A stretch of DNA of 47,374 nt, from positions 1 to 47,374 of the IMG/VR virus record IMGVR_UViG_3300003324_000515. One strand, written 5' to 3'. The notes under the pieces were generated by a model, which had not been told where the DNA came from, did no database searches, and saw only the letters and a program-made list of their open reading frames with translations. Shown here in pieces: positions 41,381 to 45,910 of this stretch. Origin of the DNA: a virus. Numbering within the stretch: position 1 is the first letter of the stretch; each line of letters begins with the position of its first letter. The position numbers were made by a program, and so were the translations under genes.

Positions 41381-41409
41381 ACAGTAGCATCCCCATAAAT
41401 GCCTAGCAA
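41381..41409 (-). promoter_or_regulatory. late-class promoter on the minus strand
   Basis: GACACTTGCTA, TTGCTA, 17-nt spacer, TACTGT on the minus strand. It shares the upstream motif with the plus-strand late promoters. Confidence 0.55.
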
Positions 41410-41421
41410 GTGTCTAAAGAA

Positions 41422-41445
41422 CGAAAAAAGCCAGTAAAACTGGCT
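41422..41445 (-). terminator. intrinsic terminator of the small RNA
   Basis: AGCCAGT and ACTGGCT form a 7-bp stem with an AAA/TTT loop, followed by TTTTTTCG on the minus strand. Confidence 0.8.
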
Positions 41446-41730
41446 CTCTTCATCGATGGGCTCTTCTACAGATCACTGGGTCGGAATCACCACTTCTGGC
41501 GTTCACCGACATGAATCCCGTTTGCAGTAGTACATCGCGTTAACTTTGTTAGCTGAAAGTTGATGTTACGGGCATTTACGAGTAGGCTTTCGCCCTGGGC
41601 TTATATCACCGCTTACCAGCCAATAGCCACTTTCAGCTACCGACCTGCATCTCTTTCGAGACCTCCTCGCAGTCCTACGGCTGCAACCCCGTTATTAAAC
41701 GACCAATGATCTTAGATGTAAAAGTGCTTA
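41422..41730 (-). ncRNA. structured small RNA, about 300 nt (novel candidate)
   Basis: A stretch with no gene, running from a predicted start near 41730 to an intrinsic terminator at 41422-41445 on the minus strand. A perfect 11-bp long-range stem pairs 41629-41639 with 41550-41560. Hairpins capped by GAAA loops occur (TCTC-GAAA-GAGA and GGGC-GAAA-GCCT), plus GCAG/CTGC and GTCGG/CCGAC stems. It has its own promoter at 41737-41765. It does not match tmRNA, RNase P or 6S by the features I looked for. Abundant base-paired structure and discrete ends support a functional RNA. Confidence 0.6.
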
Positions 41731-41736
41731 TGAGTT

Positions 41737-41765
41737 AATGTAGCGACTTTAAATTAACTTGTCAA
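41737..41765 (-). promoter_or_regulatory. sigma70-type promoter of the small RNA
   Basis: TTGACA, 17-nt spacer, TACATT on the minus strand. It overlaps the end of the 58-residue gene. Start expected near 41730. Confidence 0.8.
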
Positions 41766-41925
41766 GCATTTGTTTTAGCTGTAAGTCATTAGGATGTTTT
41801 TTAAAATGTTTTAGTTGGCGACGGCGTTTGTTGGCTGGCACTTTTAAGTAATGAGCTTTGTACTTTGCCTTTTGATGTTCATTGGTAGGTTTGCGACCTT
41901 TAGCCAAGCGCTGTTTTTTAGGCAT
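41749..41925 (-). CDS. small basic protein
   Basis: A 58-residue protein (MPKKQRLAKGRKPTNEHQ, then a Lys/His-rich helix). Its end holds the promoter of the small RNA. It lies downstream of the tRNA-like element and could be on the same transcript. Probable RNA or DNA binding from charge; not established. Confidence 0.5.
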   Translation of the reverse strand: MPKKQRLAKGRKPTNEHQKAKYKAHYLKVPANKRRRQLKHFKKHPNDLQLKQMLDKLI

Positions 41926-41942
41926 GACTACTCTCGTAATAA

Positions 41943-42025
41943 TGGTGGACCTGCTGGGAACTGCCCCCAGGTTGCTGCCAGAGGTGTGTAGCCTCTGGGA
42001 TCAGCTCTAAGCTAAGTTCAGGCCC
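41943..42025 (-). tRNA. tRNA-like element / pseudo-tRNA
   Basis: A tRNA-shaped sequence with a 7-bp acceptor (GGGCCTG/CAGGTCC, one wobble), discriminator A and encoded CCA. The T arm is CTGGG-GGCAGTT-CCCAG. The D arm is reduced to a 3-nt loop, and the anticodon arm has 7 bp with loop CTACACA (nominal anticodon ACA, C37), which is unlike a decoding tRNA. Probably a tRNA mimic or degenerate tRNA. Confidence 0.5.
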
Positions 42026-42066
42026 AAATAAATAACCCTCGAACGCTCTCGCAAGGCGCTCCAGGG
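42026..42066 (-). terminator. terminator-like hairpin upstream of the tRNA-like element
   Basis: On the minus strand CCCTGGAGCGC folds back on GCGTTCGAGGG and is followed by TTATTTATTT. It lies between the promoter at 42103 and the tRNA-like element. Confidence 0.55.
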
Positions 42067-42102
42067 TTTGTCCAAGAAGAAAAATTAACCTAGTACTCTT
42101 TT

Positions 42103-42130
42103 AATGTATCACGGAATTTATAAAAGTCAA
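42103..42130 (-). promoter_or_regulatory. sigma70-type promoter
   Basis: TTGACT, 16-nt spacer, TACATT on the minus strand, directly after the last true tRNA gene, reading toward the hairpin and the tRNA-like element. Confidence 0.65.
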
Positions 42131-42132
42131 TA

Positions 42133-42209
42133 TGGCTGGGAAGGTAGGATTCAAACCTACGACATCCTGGTTCAAAGCCAGGCGACTCTATCACTGGTCT
42201 ACTTCCCAG
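42133..42209 (-). tRNA. tRNA-Gln(TTG)
   Basis: 7-bp acceptor CTGGGAA/TTCCCAG, anticodon loop CTTTGAA, encoded CCA. The D-loop has GTGAT and the T-loop is TTTGAAT, so the G19-C56 elbow pair appears changed to A19-T56. Confidence 0.85.
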
Positions 42210-42211
42210 TA

Positions 42212-42297
42212 TGGCGGAGGGCGGAGTAGTCGAAACCCAACCCTTTCGGATCGCTTCGCTTAGCGGGCGAGCGCAGCCCCTGGCTGCTTCACCCTCC
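42212..42297 (-). tRNA. tRNA-Ser(GCT)
   Basis: Type II tRNA with a long variable arm. Anticodon loop CCGCTAA, so position 33 is C instead of the nearly invariant T. Acceptor GGAGGGT/GCCCTCC, encoded CCA. Confidence 0.85.
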
Positions 42298-42300
42298 ATC

Positions 42301-42373
42301 TGGCTCGCACGCATGGACTCGCACCATGATTACTTGATTCAGAGTCAAGCGTCCTACTTTAGACGACACGCGA
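42301..42373 (-). tRNA. tRNA-Gln(CTG), remodelled elbow
   Basis: Anticodon loop CTCTGAA, encoded CCA. D-loop TAAAGTAG lacks GG and has AG. T-loop TGCGAGT has G55. Acceptor TCGCGTG/CGTGCGA has two wobble pairs. Confidence 0.8.
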
Positions 42374-42376
42374 TTA

Positions 42377-42450
42377 TGGCTCTTCGAACAGGGCTCGAAC
42401 CTGTGACCTCTGGTTAACAGCCAGGCGTGTTCCCACTACACCATCGAAGA
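42377..42450 (-). tRNA. tRNA-Asn(GTT)
   Basis: Anticodon loop CTGTTAA, canonical T-loop TTCGAGC and D-loop with GG, encoded CCA. Confidence 0.9.
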
Positions 42451-42455
42451 TTATA

Positions 42456-42529
42456 TGGCGCTCGCAACGAGACTCGGACTCGTTACCCATCCGTGACAGG
42501 GATGCGTGATACCCATTCACCATGCGAGC
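42456..42529 (-). tRNA. tRNA-Asp(GTC)
   Basis: Anticodon loop CTGTCAC, D-loop with GGG, acceptor GCTCGCA/TGCGAGC, encoded CCA. Confidence 0.88.
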
Positions 42530-42533
42530 AACT

Positions 42534-42610
42534 TGGGGTGATGTACAAGGTTCGAACTTGCGTCTACTCCTTCACAGGGAGTCGTATGTGGCCACTCTAC
42601 CAACATCACC
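42534..42610 (-). tRNA. tRNA-His(GTG)
   Basis: Anticodon loop CTGTGAA, T-loop TTCGAAC. An extra 5' G pairs with C73, as needed for the histidine synthetase. Encoded CCA. Confidence 0.9.
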
Positions 42611-42613
42611 ATA

Positions 42614-42701
42614 TGGCGGAAGGCTAGCGAGTCGAACGCTAAAGGGGGTTAACCTCGACTATTTTCAAGATAGCTGCCGTCGCCAATCGGCTTGGCCTTC
42701 C
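42614..42701 (-). tRNA. tRNA-Ser(TGA)
   Basis: Type II tRNA with a long variable arm, anticodon loop CTTGAAA, T-loop TTCGACT, encoded CCA. Confidence 0.9.
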
Positions 42702-42703
42702 AT

Positions 42704-42779
42704 TGGTACTCCACGCTAGACTCGAACTAGCACTGTATCGGGTTTAAGCCGACTCCCTCTGCCATTGGGGTAGTGGAGC
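42704..42779 (-). tRNA. tRNA-Leu(TAA), short variable arm
   Basis: Anticodon loop CTTAAAC, T-loop TTCGAGT, discriminator A and encoded CCA. The variable region is only about six bases, unlike normal bacterial leucine tRNAs. First pair G1-T72. Confidence 0.88.
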
Positions 42780-42855
42780 TGGTACTCTCGGTCAGATTCG
42801 AACTGACACTGGGCTGGTTCTAAGCCAGCTGCCTCTGCCGTTGGGCTACGAGAGC
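42780..42855 (-). tRNA. tRNA-Leu(TAG), short variable arm
   Basis: Anticodon loop CTTAGAA, T-loop TTCGAAT, discriminator A, encoded CCA. No long variable arm; G1-T72 wobble. Confidence 0.88.
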
Positions 42856-42856
42856 G

Positions 42857-42932
42857 TGGTACTCGCAGTTGGATTTGAACCAACACTGGATGAGGTTTGA
42901 GCTCATTGCCTCTTCCGTTGGGCTATGCGAGC
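42857..42932 (-). tRNA. tRNA-Leu(CAA), short variable arm
   Basis: Anticodon loop CTCAAAC, T-loop TTCAAAT, discriminator A, encoded CCA. No long variable arm; G1-T72 wobble. Confidence 0.88.
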
Positions 42933-43007
42933 TGGACGCACAGATCGGATTTGCACCGATGACTTTCCGCTTTGCAGGCGGTCGCGTTTCTACTCCGCCA
43001 CTGTGCG
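42933..43007 (-). tRNA. tRNA-Cys(GCA), remodelled elbow
   Basis: Anticodon loop CTGCAAA. D-loop GAGTAGAAA has AG in place of GG; T-loop TGCAAAT has G55. Encoded CCA. Confidence 0.85.
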
Positions 43008-43010
43008 ATA

Positions 43011-43097
43011 TGGTTACACGCCTGGGTAACGCTCCCAGCCTGCCCTATGGACGACAGTTTTACAGACTGCCCCTCGTCTTTAGAGGTATAGCGTGCA
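43011..43097 (-). tRNA. tRNA-Tyr(GTA), remodelled elbow
   Basis: Type II with a long variable arm, anticodon loop CTGTAAA. D-loop TAAAGAC (AG) and T-loop AGCGTTA (G55). Acceptor TGCACGC/GCGTGTA, encoded CCA. Confidence 0.85.
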
Positions 43098-43100
43098 TTA

Positions 43101-43174
43101 TGGCTTCCACTCGCGGTACTGCCCCGCGCCACATCGGGCTTCAACCGATTGCTCTACTTCTGAGCTAAGTGGAA
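43101..43174 (-). tRNA. tRNA-Phe(GAA), remodelled elbow
   Basis: Anticodon loop TTGAAGC. T-loop GGCAGTA with a 5-bp stem CGCGG/CCGCG. D-loop has CAGAAGTAGA, where GG is replaced by AG. Encoded CCA. Confidence 0.88.
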
Positions 43175-43185
43175 TTAATTGTTAA

Positions 43186-43216
43186 AGAAAAAACCGCCTT
43201 CTTGCGTTGGCGGTTA
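43186..43216 (-). terminator. intrinsic terminator upstream of the second tRNA block
   Basis: ACCGCC/GGCGGT stem followed by TTTTTTC on the minus strand, 12 nt before tRNA-Phe. Like the one at 44641 it precedes a tRNA block. Confidence 0.8.
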
Positions 43217-43243
43217 TCTTAACTTTTGGGAGGTAGACTATGA

Positions 43244-43318
43244 TTACACGCCAACAACAATACTGTCGAAATTATAATCCGACTGGTAATGACTGAGTTG
43301 TTGACACAATGCTTTCAT
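43244..43318 (-). CDS. possible 24-residue leader peptide
   Basis: A short frame (MKALCQQLSHYQSDYNFDSI and four more) with GAGGAAG just upstream, ending about 28 nt before the terminator at 43186. An AT-rich extended -10-like TATGCTAATAT lies upstream. Either a leader peptide controlling read-through into the tRNAs or a chance frame. Confidence 0.35.
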   Translation of the reverse strand: MKALCQQLSHYQSDYNFDSIVVGV

Positions 43319-43349
43319 AGCTTCCTCATATTAGCATACTTGTCAAATT

Positions 43350-43424
43350 TGGTCATCCCACAGGGTTTCGATCCCTGTTCTCCGCGATGAAAGCGCAGTA
43401 TCCTAGCCAGTAGACGATGGGACG
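43350..43424 (-). tRNA. tRNA-Glu(TTC)
   Basis: Anticodon loop CTTTCAT, T-loop ATCGAAA, D-loop with GG, acceptor CGTCCCA/TGGGATG, encoded CCA. Confidence 0.85.
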
Positions 43425-43430
43425 ACGGAC

Positions 43431-43469
43431 GAGTGGCGCGACCACTCCCGCACCCAGGCGCGACCTGGG
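43431..43469. repeat. twin hairpins with identical CGCGA loops
   Basis: GAGTGG-CGCGA-CCACTC and CCCAGG-CGCGA-CCTGGG, separated by five bases, lie between tRNA-Glu(TTC) and tRNA-Lys(CTT). They could be RNA processing or stability elements. Confidence 0.5.
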
Positions 43470-43481
43470 CTCTTTATAAAT

Positions 43482-43556
43482 TGGAGGGCTTAGAGAGTTT
43501 CGAAATCTCGACAACCTGTTTAAGAGACAGGTGCTCTTCCTCTGAGCTATAAGCCC
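43482..43556 (-). tRNA. tRNA-Lys(CTT)
   Basis: Anticodon loop CTCTTAA, D-loop with GG, T-loop TTCGAAA with one mismatched T-stem pair, encoded CCA. Confidence 0.88.
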
Positions 43557-43558
43557 AC

Positions 43559-43633
43559 TGGTACGCCGTAGGAGATTTGAACTCCTGACTCCACCTTGAG
43601 AAAGTGGTGACTTGCCCGCTTGTCGAACGGCGC
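43559..43633 (-). tRNA. tRNA-Glu(CTC)
   Basis: Anticodon loop TTCTCAA, T-loop TTCAAAT, D-loop GCGGG, G1-T72 wobble, discriminator A, encoded CCA. Confidence 0.8.
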
Positions 43634-43638
43634 TTAGT

Positions 43639-43714
43639 TGGTGGAGACACTCGGTACTGCCCCGAGTCTTACTGCTTGCAAAGCAATCGTGCTGGCTGTT
43701 GACACTATGCCCCC
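43639..43714 (-). tRNA. tRNA-Ala(TGC), remodelled elbow
   Basis: Anticodon loop TTTGCAA, T-loop GGCAGTA with stem CTCGG/CCGAG, D-loop CAACAGCCA (AG for GG), encoded CCA. Acceptor GGGGGCA/TGTCTCC has two wobbles. Confidence 0.85.
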
Positions 43715-43789
43715 TGGTACTTCCTCTCCGACTCGAACGGAGATTCTGGGCTTAGAACACCCCTGTTCTTTCCATTGAACTAAGGAAGC
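43715..43789 (-). tRNA. tRNA-Arg(TCT)
   Basis: Anticodon loop GTTCTAA, T-loop TTCGAGT, D-loop with GG, G1-T72 wobble, discriminator A, encoded CCA. Confidence 0.82.
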
Positions 43790-43794
43790 GTATA

Positions 43795-43869
43795 TGGTGC
43801 GCGTACTCGGATTCGAACCGAGAAATCCTACTTGGAAGGAAGGCGGTTTGGCCATTAGCCTACACGCGC
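43795..43869 (-). tRNA. tRNA-Gly(TCC)
   Basis: Anticodon loop CTTCCAA with one mismatch in the anticodon stem, T-loop TTCGAAT, D-loop with GG, encoded CCA. Confidence 0.85.
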
Positions 43870-43872
43870 ATT

Positions 43873-43949
43873 TGGAGGTCCGTGTCGGTGCTGCCCCGAC
43901 TACTCCTCTTTACAAGAGAGGGATTATAGCTAGCGTTAACTAACAGACC
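43873..43949 (-). tRNA. tRNA-Thr(TGT), remodelled elbow
   Basis: Anticodon loop CTTGTAA, T-loop GGCAGCA, D-loop without GG (AACGCT, nominal C18), discriminator T, encoded CCA. Confidence 0.82.
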
Positions 43950-44027
43950 TGGTCGCCCTTCAAGGATTTGAACCTTGAACATCCTCTTTGTAGGAGAGGC
44001 GCTCTGGCCAGATTGAGCTAAAGGGCG
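43950..44027 (-). tRNA. tRNA-Val(TAC)
   Basis: Anticodon loop CCTACAA, so position 33 is C. T-loop TTCAAAT, D-loop with GG, acceptor CGCCCTT/AAGGGCG, encoded CCA. Confidence 0.85.
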
Positions 44028-44102
44028 TGGTAGCGGATTCGGGTACTGCCCCCGATTGAAAGGCGTATGAAACCTTCAAGATGTCTTCACCTACCATCCG
44101 CA
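44028..44102 (-). tRNA. tRNA-Met(CAT), remodelled elbow
   Basis: Anticodon loop TTCATAC, T-loop GGCAGTA, D-loop GAAGA (AG), T1-T72 mismatch, encoded CCA. The anticodon stem lacks the three G-C pairs of an initiator, so it is an elongator or possibly a lysidine-type Ile tRNA. Confidence 0.82.
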
Positions 44103-44105
44103 GCA

Positions 44106-44184
44106 TGGTACTCGCAGAGAGATTCGAACTCCCGACAACCCAGGTTCGAAGCCTGGTGCTCTAAATCCGCTGAGCTATGCGAGC
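44106..44184 (-). tRNA. tRNA-Arg(TCG)
   Basis: Anticodon loop CTTCGAA, T-loop TTCGAAT, D-loop CGG, G1-T72 wobble, discriminator A, encoded CCA. Confidence 0.88.
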
Positions 44185-44237
44185 ATGTGTGCGTTCAGCA
44201 TGACAGTTGGCGCAGACGACCTCACATTTTTCTTTCT
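44180..44237 (-). pseudogene. HNH endonuclease C-terminal remnant between tRNA genes
   Basis: The minus-strand frame reads KCEVVCANCHAERTHAR, the typical zinc-binding C-terminal end of HNH endonucleases, between tRNA-Ile(TAT) and tRNA-Arg(TCG). Only the tail remains and it runs into the tRNA-Arg sequence. It suggests a deletion or insertion event mediated by an HNH element. Confidence 0.55.
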
Positions 44238-44311
44238 TGGTGGGCGTACCACGAGTCGCACGCGGATCACGAGGATATAAGCCCCGCGCTCTTCTGTTGA
44301 GCTATACGCCG
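44238..44311 (-). tRNA. tRNA-Ile(TAT), remodelled elbow
   Basis: Anticodon loop CTTATAT. D-loop AACAGAA has AG in place of GG and T-loop TGCGACT has G55. C1-C72 mismatch; encoded CCA. Confidence 0.82.
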
Positions 44312-44314
44312 TTA

Positions 44315-44388
44315 TGGTAGGCGATACAGGTACTGCCCCTGTGTCACTGCAGTATCAGTGCAGAGTTCTACTTTTGAACTAATCGCCA
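44315..44388 (-). tRNA. tRNA-Ile(GAT), remodelled elbow
   Basis: Anticodon loop CTGATAC, T-loop GGCAGTA with ACAGG/CCTGT stem, D-loop AAAAGTA (AG), T1-T72 mismatch, encoded CCA. Confidence 0.85.
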
Positions 44389-44391
44389 ATA

Positions 44392-44466
44392 TGGAGGGCC
44401 TAGAGGATTCCGACACCTCGACCGATCGCTTAAAAGGCGACTGCTCTGCCTCTGAGCTACAGGCCC
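44392..44466 (-). tRNA. tRNA-Lys(TTT)
   Basis: Anticodon loop CTTTTAA, D-loop GAGGCA with GG, T-loop GTCGGAA (T55 kept, G54 and G58), encoded CCA. Confidence 0.85.
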
Positions 44467-44469
44467 GTA

Positions 44470-44546
44470 TGGTCAGGGCAGCTGGATTTGAACCAGCGAC
44501 CTCCTAGTTCCAAGCTAGGCACGCTGCCTGACTGCGCTATACCCTG
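44470..44546 (-). tRNA. tRNA-Pro(TGG)
   Basis: Anticodon loop CTTGGAA, T-loop TTCAAAT, D-loop with GG, acceptor CAGGGTA/TGCCCTG, encoded CCA. Confidence 0.88.
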
Positions 44547-44549
44547 ATA

Positions 44550-44623
44550 TGGCAGGAGATGAAGGTGCTGCCCCCTCTCACGCGGGTTTGGAATCCGCTG
44601 CTCTGCTGTTGAGCTAATCTCCT
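44550..44623 (-). tRNA. tRNA-Trp(CCA), remodelled elbow
   Basis: First gene of the array. Anticodon loop TTCCAAA, T-loop GGCAGCA, D-loop AACAGCA (AG), acceptor AGGAGAT/ATCTCCT, encoded CCA. Confidence 0.87.
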
Positions 44624-44640
44624 TTAAGTTGTTAAGCTAC

Positions 44641-44669
44641 AAAAAACCGCCTCTGGGATGGAGGCGGTC
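44641..44669 (-). terminator. intrinsic terminator / attenuator upstream of the tRNA array
   Basis: CCGCCTC/GAGGCGG stem followed by TTTTTTG on the minus strand, 18 nt before tRNA-Trp, downstream of the promoter at 44767 and the 20-residue frame. Confidence 0.8.
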
Positions 44670-44696
44670 GATTGGTGTACTTTGTGGGTGCGTGCT

Positions 44697-44759
44697 CTAA
44701 CCAACCACCTCCTTGCGGGGTGTGCCTTCTTTCATGACGGCGGTTACAAACTCAACCAT
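44697..44759 (-). CDS. possible 20-residue leader peptide of the tRNA operon
   Basis: A short frame (MVEFVTAVMKEGTPRKEVVG) whose ATG begins seven bases after the -10 box of the promoter at 44767, so it is a leaderless-type start. It ends 28 nt before the terminator at 44641. A translated leader followed by a terminator and then tRNAs suggests attenuation. Too short to be sure. Confidence 0.4.
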   Translation of the reverse strand: MVEFVTAVMKEGTPRKEVVG

Positions 44760-44764
44760 GCCTT

Positions 44765-45235
44765 TTAGTATGCACTTCCCGCTTCGTTTGTCAAGGTTTT
44801 TGGCTCTACTATCTGTAAAGCGTCTTCATTAGGTTCGATTATTTGCTGGAGCAGGCGAGTTCGTCGGCCTGTCTTCCAGCGCCATTCATTCACATTTTCG
44901 TTATGGGCTTTACGGCAGGACTCGCATCGGCATTTGTAGTACTCGTAGCCATTGTTCGTGCCATGCACCAGGCCCGCGTCGCGCTCTTTCATTGTTTTTT
45001 CGATGTGGCAGCTTTGGCAAAGTACCTGGCATTTTGCAGTTTCGGCAATAATGCGAGCCCAGCTCCACGACCAAATCCGATGGTCTACTTTTTGGGTAGG
45101 ATCTATGTGGTCGAGCTCTAAATGCTCTTTCGTCCCACAATTAGCGCAGACTTTATTTCGAAACCATAGTCTCCTGCGTTCCGCAACCCAGTTCCTTTGA
45201 TACGCGTTCTGTTCCGCTCTGTTCTTGTACGGCAT
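44765..45235 (-). CDS. HNH endonuclease
   Basis: A 156-residue protein with CANCG at about residues 30-34, LELDHIDP (catalytic His in DHI), then CQVLCQSCHIEKT. This is a zinc-bound HNH nuclease as in free-standing homing endonucleases. Such genes insert in phage genomes near tRNAs and promote recombination. The 3' end overlaps the tRNA promoter. Two more HNH genes lie upstream and an HNH tail remnant is within the array. Confidence 0.85.
   Translation of the reverse strand: MPYKNRAEQNAYQRNWVAERRRLWFRNKVCANCGTKEHLELDHIDPTQKVDHRIWSWSWARIIAETAKCQVLCQSCHIEKTMKERDAGLVHGTNNGYEYYKCRCESCRKAHNENVNEWRWKTGRRTRLLQQIIEPNEDALQIVEPKTLTNEAGSAY
44767..44794 (-). promoter_or_regulatory. sigma70-type promoter for the tRNA array
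   Basis: TTGACA, 16-nt spacer containing ACGAAGCGGG, CATACT on the minus strand, inside the end of the HNH gene. It is the first promoter upstream of the 28 tRNA genes. Confidence 0.75.
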
Positions 45236-45259
45236 CCTACCCTCCTGGATGTTTTTTAT

Positions 45260-45880
45260 TTAGTAACAAGCAACCTTATATCTACAAGTCGTAAATCCCC
45301 AGGGTTGCCAACCCCTATTTGAGTATAGTGCGTACGCTTGGGCTATGTTAGCGTACGGATCAAACATCCCTGCATAGTTACTTGTACTATCGCAGCCGAT
45401 CTGGAACAGCCCTCTAGATCCGTAGCAGGTGGCATGGTAGTCGCCTGGATTATCGTTGTTAGGGTTGCCTCCACTTTCGGCGTTGCAGACATTAACCGCC
45501 ACATCTACATTCCAGCTGTATTGGGCTAGAATGCTGCGCCATTGGTTACAGTCTCCGCCAGAATAGCTGGCTCGGACGGGCGCTGGATTAGTCGCCTGAG
45601 CCACTACGGGCGCTTGTGCTGGCTTTTTGGCGCATTGGCCATTATCTGCCCGCACATACTCATCTTCCGCGCATTTAGGCCATGTAGCAGGATTTGCTGC
45701 ATTAAAAACAGGTGCGACTGCTACTGGAGCTGGATCGACTTTTACGGCCGTATGTATGCTTGCGACTGTTCTCGGCGTGCTGGATTGCTTCGATGCTTGG
45801 GCCACACTGACCTTCTGCACAGGTGCTGGTAACGCGATGAATCCTGCGATAATCAGCACTAAAGCTATCAGTTTACGAAT
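45260..45880 (-). CDS. secreted lytic transglycosylase-like protein (ATT start proposed)
   Basis: A 206-residue protein if translation begins at ATT 45880, which has AAGGAG 8 nt upstream and gives a perfect signal peptide (MRKLIALVLIIAGFIALPA). The standard alternative is GTG 45859 (199 residues). After a low-complexity linker (about 25-105) the C-terminal 90 residues are a lysozyme-like SLT domain: CNAESGGNP with catalytic E135, GSRGLFQIGCD, ANIAQAYALYSNRGWQPW. It would cut peptidoglycan from outside the membrane, perhaps for lysis or entry. Confidence 0.75.
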   Translation of the reverse strand: MRKLIALVLIIAGFIALPAPVQKVSVAQASKQSSTPRTVASIHTAVKVDPAPVAVAPVFNAANPATWPKCAEDEYVRADNGQCAKKPAQAPVVAQATNPAPVRASYSGGDCNQWRSILAQYSWNVDVAVNVCNAESGGNPNNDNPGDYHATCYGSRGLFQIGCDSTSNYAGMFDPYANIAQAYALYSNRGWQPWGFTTCRYKVACY

Positions 45881-45910
45881 ATGCTGTTCTCCTTTTTTAA
45901 CAAAAAAATT

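Noticed and set aside
41422-41730. RNase P, tmRNA or 6S identity for the small RNA
   Set aside because: I did not find the conserved RNase P core, a tRNA-like end with tag frame, or the 6S bubble layout.
43239-43295. An 18-codon plus-strand frame with GGGAGGT upstream between the tRNA blocks
   Set aside because: It is isolated on the opposite strand, very short and without a promoter; the minus-strand 24-codon frame fits the local layout better.
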